From Syntrophorhabdus sp. (GTDB lineage: Bacteria > Desulfobacterota > BSN033 > UBA1163): DNA of 8,267 nt. Made by a program: the position numbers and the translations under genes. The stretch is from NCBI GenBank assembly GCA_020724025.1, contig DYHU01000164.1:1-8267 (forward strand), written 5' to 3'. Shown piece after piece: positions 6,747-8,267 of the stretch. Below the pieces are notes generated by a model, which did not search any database, had not been told where the DNA came from, and saw nothing but the letters and a program-made list of their open reading frames with translations. Positions within the stretch are counted from its first letter, which is position 1, and each line of letters begins with the position of its first letter.

Positions 6747-6766
6747 GTTACACGGTTATGGGTGAC
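6747..6766. repeat. GTTAC-type short repeat, related to 2180-2198
   Basis: This 20-mer reads GTTACACGGTTATGGGTGAC. It closely matches GTTACAGGTTATGGTTAAC at 2180-2198, with one inserted base and two substitutions. Several more GTTAC words surround both (6714-6725 and 6889-6893 here; 2064-2068 and 2094-2098 inverted there). It is a short dispersed repeat of unknown role. Confidence 0.4.
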
Positions 6767-6785
6767 GATGCTGGTATCGAAGCAT

Positions 6786-6889
6786 GAAGCTCGAAATTAG
6801 AAGTTCGAGAATCTAGTATCCATATACGAGATTCGATACGAGCTTCGACAACAATAAACGTCAATTTCAATATAACGATACGGGCCTCG
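6786..6889. repeat. Degenerate 12-mer repeats forming an imperfect hairpin
   Basis: ATACGAGATTCG (6824-6835) is followed directly by ATACGAGCTTCG (6836-6847), and a third copy, ATACGGGCCTCG, lies at 6878-6889. The left side pairs with them: GAAGCTCG (6786-6793) with CGAGCTTC (6839-6846), and 6805-6819 imperfectly with 6824-6836. Together they give a roughly 60-base imperfect hairpin in the spacer between the dehydrogenase and B3/4 genes. The rest of 6664-6925 has no visible gene. Confidence 0.55.
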
Positions 6890-6925
6890 TTACCCTTACC
6901 GTTAGACTTTTTATTTTCCAAGCCG

Positions 6926-8002
6926 CTATTCCGGTACAAAGAGGCGTCTCATCTTGTGGATCTCTCGAATCCGCATCTCCGCGTAGCGATTGGCTGCCTC
7001 TAAGGGCAAGATGCCTTCCTTTTTAGCTATTTCAAAGATATGGAGGAGGCGATCATAAATCCTCTCCGTCTTCATCCTCACCCGTTCGGGATGATAGCCC
7101 TGTTCCTCATCGATGGCCTGGATGACGCCTCCGGCATTGATGATGTAATCCGGTGCATAGAGAATCCCGCGTTCATGGAGCATCCGGCCGTGGCGCTCCT
7201 CATCCTTTAATTGATTGTTGGCACAACCCGCAACGATCTTGCATTTCAATTTTGGAATGGTCTCATCATTCAAGATGCCGCCAATCGCACTGGGAGAGAA
7301 GATTTCACAATCCACTTGGCAGATGGCTTCGGGTTTGACTGCTTTGAATCCATACTTCGTCTGAAGGCTCTGAAGGGTCTTCTCGTTGATGTCCGTGGCG
7401 ATCACCTCCAGACCCCCTTCTTTTAAATATTCCAGTAAGGGCTCACCCACCGCCCCAAGTCCCTGAACAGCAATCTTCTTTCCTTTTAAGTTATTATCGC
7501 CCCAGATGAACTTCGCGCATGCCTTAAGCCCCACAAAGACTCCGTATGCGGTGATGGCTCCTGTATTTCCCGAACTTCCCTCCTCTTTCGGCCTTGCCCC
7601 GATGTAGCGGCTCTCCCTGCCCATGATCGAGCCGTCCGTCTCATTGAGGTTCAGGTCAGCGGCTCCGGTGAAAAAACGGCCATTCAACATTTCGACAAAT
7701 CTCCCGTATGCCCTGAGGTAGGCTTCATTCTTATCTTTCTTTGGATCGCCCCAGATCACCCCCTTCCCTCCTCCTCTGTCCTCATCTGCGGCCGCACATT
7801 TATAGGTCATGGCCCTGGAAAGTCTCATCGCATCCTGAAGGGCATCCTCCATGGAGGCATAGTTGACCATCCTCGTCCCACCGCAGGCGTGACCGAGCGT
7901 GGTGTCGTGGATGGCGATGATCGCCCTCATTCCTGTCTCTTTATCGTAGTTGAAGATGACCTGCTCATGCCCTGCCTTCTTCATTAACTCGAATATATCC
8001 AT
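6926..8002 (-). CDS. Leucine-dehydrogenase-like Glu/Leu/Phe/Val dehydrogenase, 358 aa
   Basis: NAD-dependent oxidative deamination of a branched-chain or aromatic amino acid to the 2-oxo acid and ammonium, or the reverse. Length and numbering fit Bacillus leucine dehydrogenase: K68 (MTYK) and K80 (GGGK) fall exactly on the substrate and catalytic lysines. SSGNTGAITAYGV (143-155) is family-typical. The Rossmann motif is GLGAVG (181-186), with acidic D204 (ATDIN) suggesting NAD. NAGG (289-292) closes the site. Oddities: the usual AAAGLNLGGGK is AAADEDRGGGK here, and the TAEDVGT segment around the catalytic Asp is TGAADLNLN, with D116 the likely equivalent. Substrate is therefore uncertain. The ATG at 8002 has GGAAGGGGGAT upstream; an in-frame TTG at 8020 lies before this Shine-Dalgarno and is rejected. 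Likely its own transcript. Confidence 0.92.
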   Translation of the reverse strand: MDIFELMKKAGHEQVIFNYDKETGMRAIIAIHDTTLGHACGGTRMVNYASMEDALQDAMRLSRAMTYKCAAADEDRGGGKGVIWGDPKKDKNEAYLRAYGRFVEMLNGRFFTGAADLNLNETDGSIMGRESRYIGARPKEEGSSGNTGAITAYGVFVGLKACAKFIWGDNNLKGKKIAVQGLGAVGEPLLEYLKEGGLEVIATDINEKTLQSLQTKYGFKAVKPEAICQVDCEIFSPSAIGGILNDETIPKLKCKIVAGCANNQLKDEERHGRMLHERGILYAPDYIINAGGVIQAIDEEQGYHPERVRMKTERIYDRLLHIFEIAKKEGILPLEAANRYAEMRIREIHKMRRLFVPE

Positions 8003-8040
8003 CTTTATCCCCCCTTCCAAATCTTTCGTCTTTTCTTAAT

Positions 8041-8069
8041 ACCCTATCTATTTTTTGATCCCCTGTCAA
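8041..8069 (-). promoter_or_regulatory. Possible promoter of the dehydrogenase gene
   Basis: On the minus strand: -35 TTGACA (8064-8069), 17-bp spacer, -10 TAGGGT (8041-8046; only the key T, A and final T match). It would start near 8034, about 32 bases before the ATG. Perfect -35, weak -10. Confidence 0.45.
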
Positions 8070-8113
8070 TTTATCCCCCCACCTTTCTCCTCCCCCACTG
8101 GTGGACTGTGTCG

Positions 8114-8160
8114 TAATTAGCCGTTCCCCCTTCGACAAGCTCAGGACGAACGGCTAATTA
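8114..8160. repeat. REP-like hairpin with TTCGACAAGCTCAGGACGAA core
   Basis: Arms TAATTAGCCGTTC (8114-8126) and GAACGGCTAATTA (8148-8160) are perfectly complementary over 13 bp. The 21-base loop contains the CTTCGACAAGCTCAGG word that I recognise as a very widely dispersed bacterial repeat. It lies upstream of the dehydrogenase promoter. No U-run follows. Confidence 0.85.
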
Positions 8161-8221
8161 ATTCATCTTAAGTAACATTTTAGCTCTTTGAAACGGGCTT
8201 CTTCGACGGTTCACTTTTTCC

Positions 8222-8248
8222 GTCATTCCCGTGAAAACGGGAATCCAG
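8222..8248. repeat. REP-like hairpin GTCATTCCCG...CGGGAATCCAG
   Basis: ATTCCCGT (8225-8232) and ACGGGAAT (8237-8244) form a perfect 8-bp stem closed by a GAAA tetraloop. GTC and CCAG flank it as in the common dispersed repeat of this type. The rest of 8161-8267 shows no gene. Confidence 0.8.
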
Positions 8249-8267
8249 GACCAAGAAAATGAGATCT

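Noticed and set aside
6748..6939. Minus-strand frame of 63 codons
   Set aside because: It is made largely of the 12-mer and GTTAC repeats and overlaps the end of the dehydrogenase gene.

Overview
The window looks like bacterial chromosome from an anaerobic, Desulfobacterota-type (former Deltaproteobacteria) lineage. This is inferred from a Glu/Leu/Phe/Val-type dehydrogenase, a MetE-core-type methyltransferase without the MetE N-terminal half, a DUF1841 protein, and intergenic spaces full of REP-like palindromes of the kinds common in such genomes. No rRNA or tRNA gene is present, so the placement is tentative.

Layout: 1-1902 is the groES-groEL chaperonin operon on the minus strand, with groEL running off the left edge. 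It has a good sigma70-type promoter at 1939-1967 and no visible CIRCE. 1968-2279 is a divergent spacer filled by a nested palindromic block (2037-2235) with inverted ends and flanking direct repeats. 2280-3317 (plus) encodes a stand-alone MetE-core/UROD-fold methyltransferase. It converges on a DUF1841 gene (3380-3874, minus). 4043-4097 is a long perfect hairpin.

4141-5329 (minus) is a compact toxin-antitoxin operon. An MqsR-like toxin comes first, and one base after its stop begins an antitoxin with a YgiT/MqsA-type zinc finger, an HTH, and a C-terminal Panacea/SocA domain. Its promoter carries a near-perfect 16-bp palindrome next to the toxin ATG, and the mRNA is predicted to be leaderless. 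This island is visibly more AT-rich than the chaperonin genes.

5330-5738 has no convincing gene and holds several small hairpins and repeats. 5739-6663 (minus) is a B3/4-domain gene followed by a 4-oxalocrotonate-tautomerase-family gene, with a palindromic repeat between them. 6664-6925 contains degenerate 12-mer repeats. 6926-8002 (minus) is a leucine-dehydrogenase-like gene with a candidate promoter at 8041-8069. The right end (8003-8267) holds two further REP-like hairpins.

The most interesting items are the chimeric Panacea antitoxin with its overlapping promoter/operator, the core-MetE protein, the 2037-2235 element with its mutually exclusive hairpins, and the unusually dense and varied set of palindromic repeats. 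I see no CRISPR array, insertion sequence with transposase, or phage gene.
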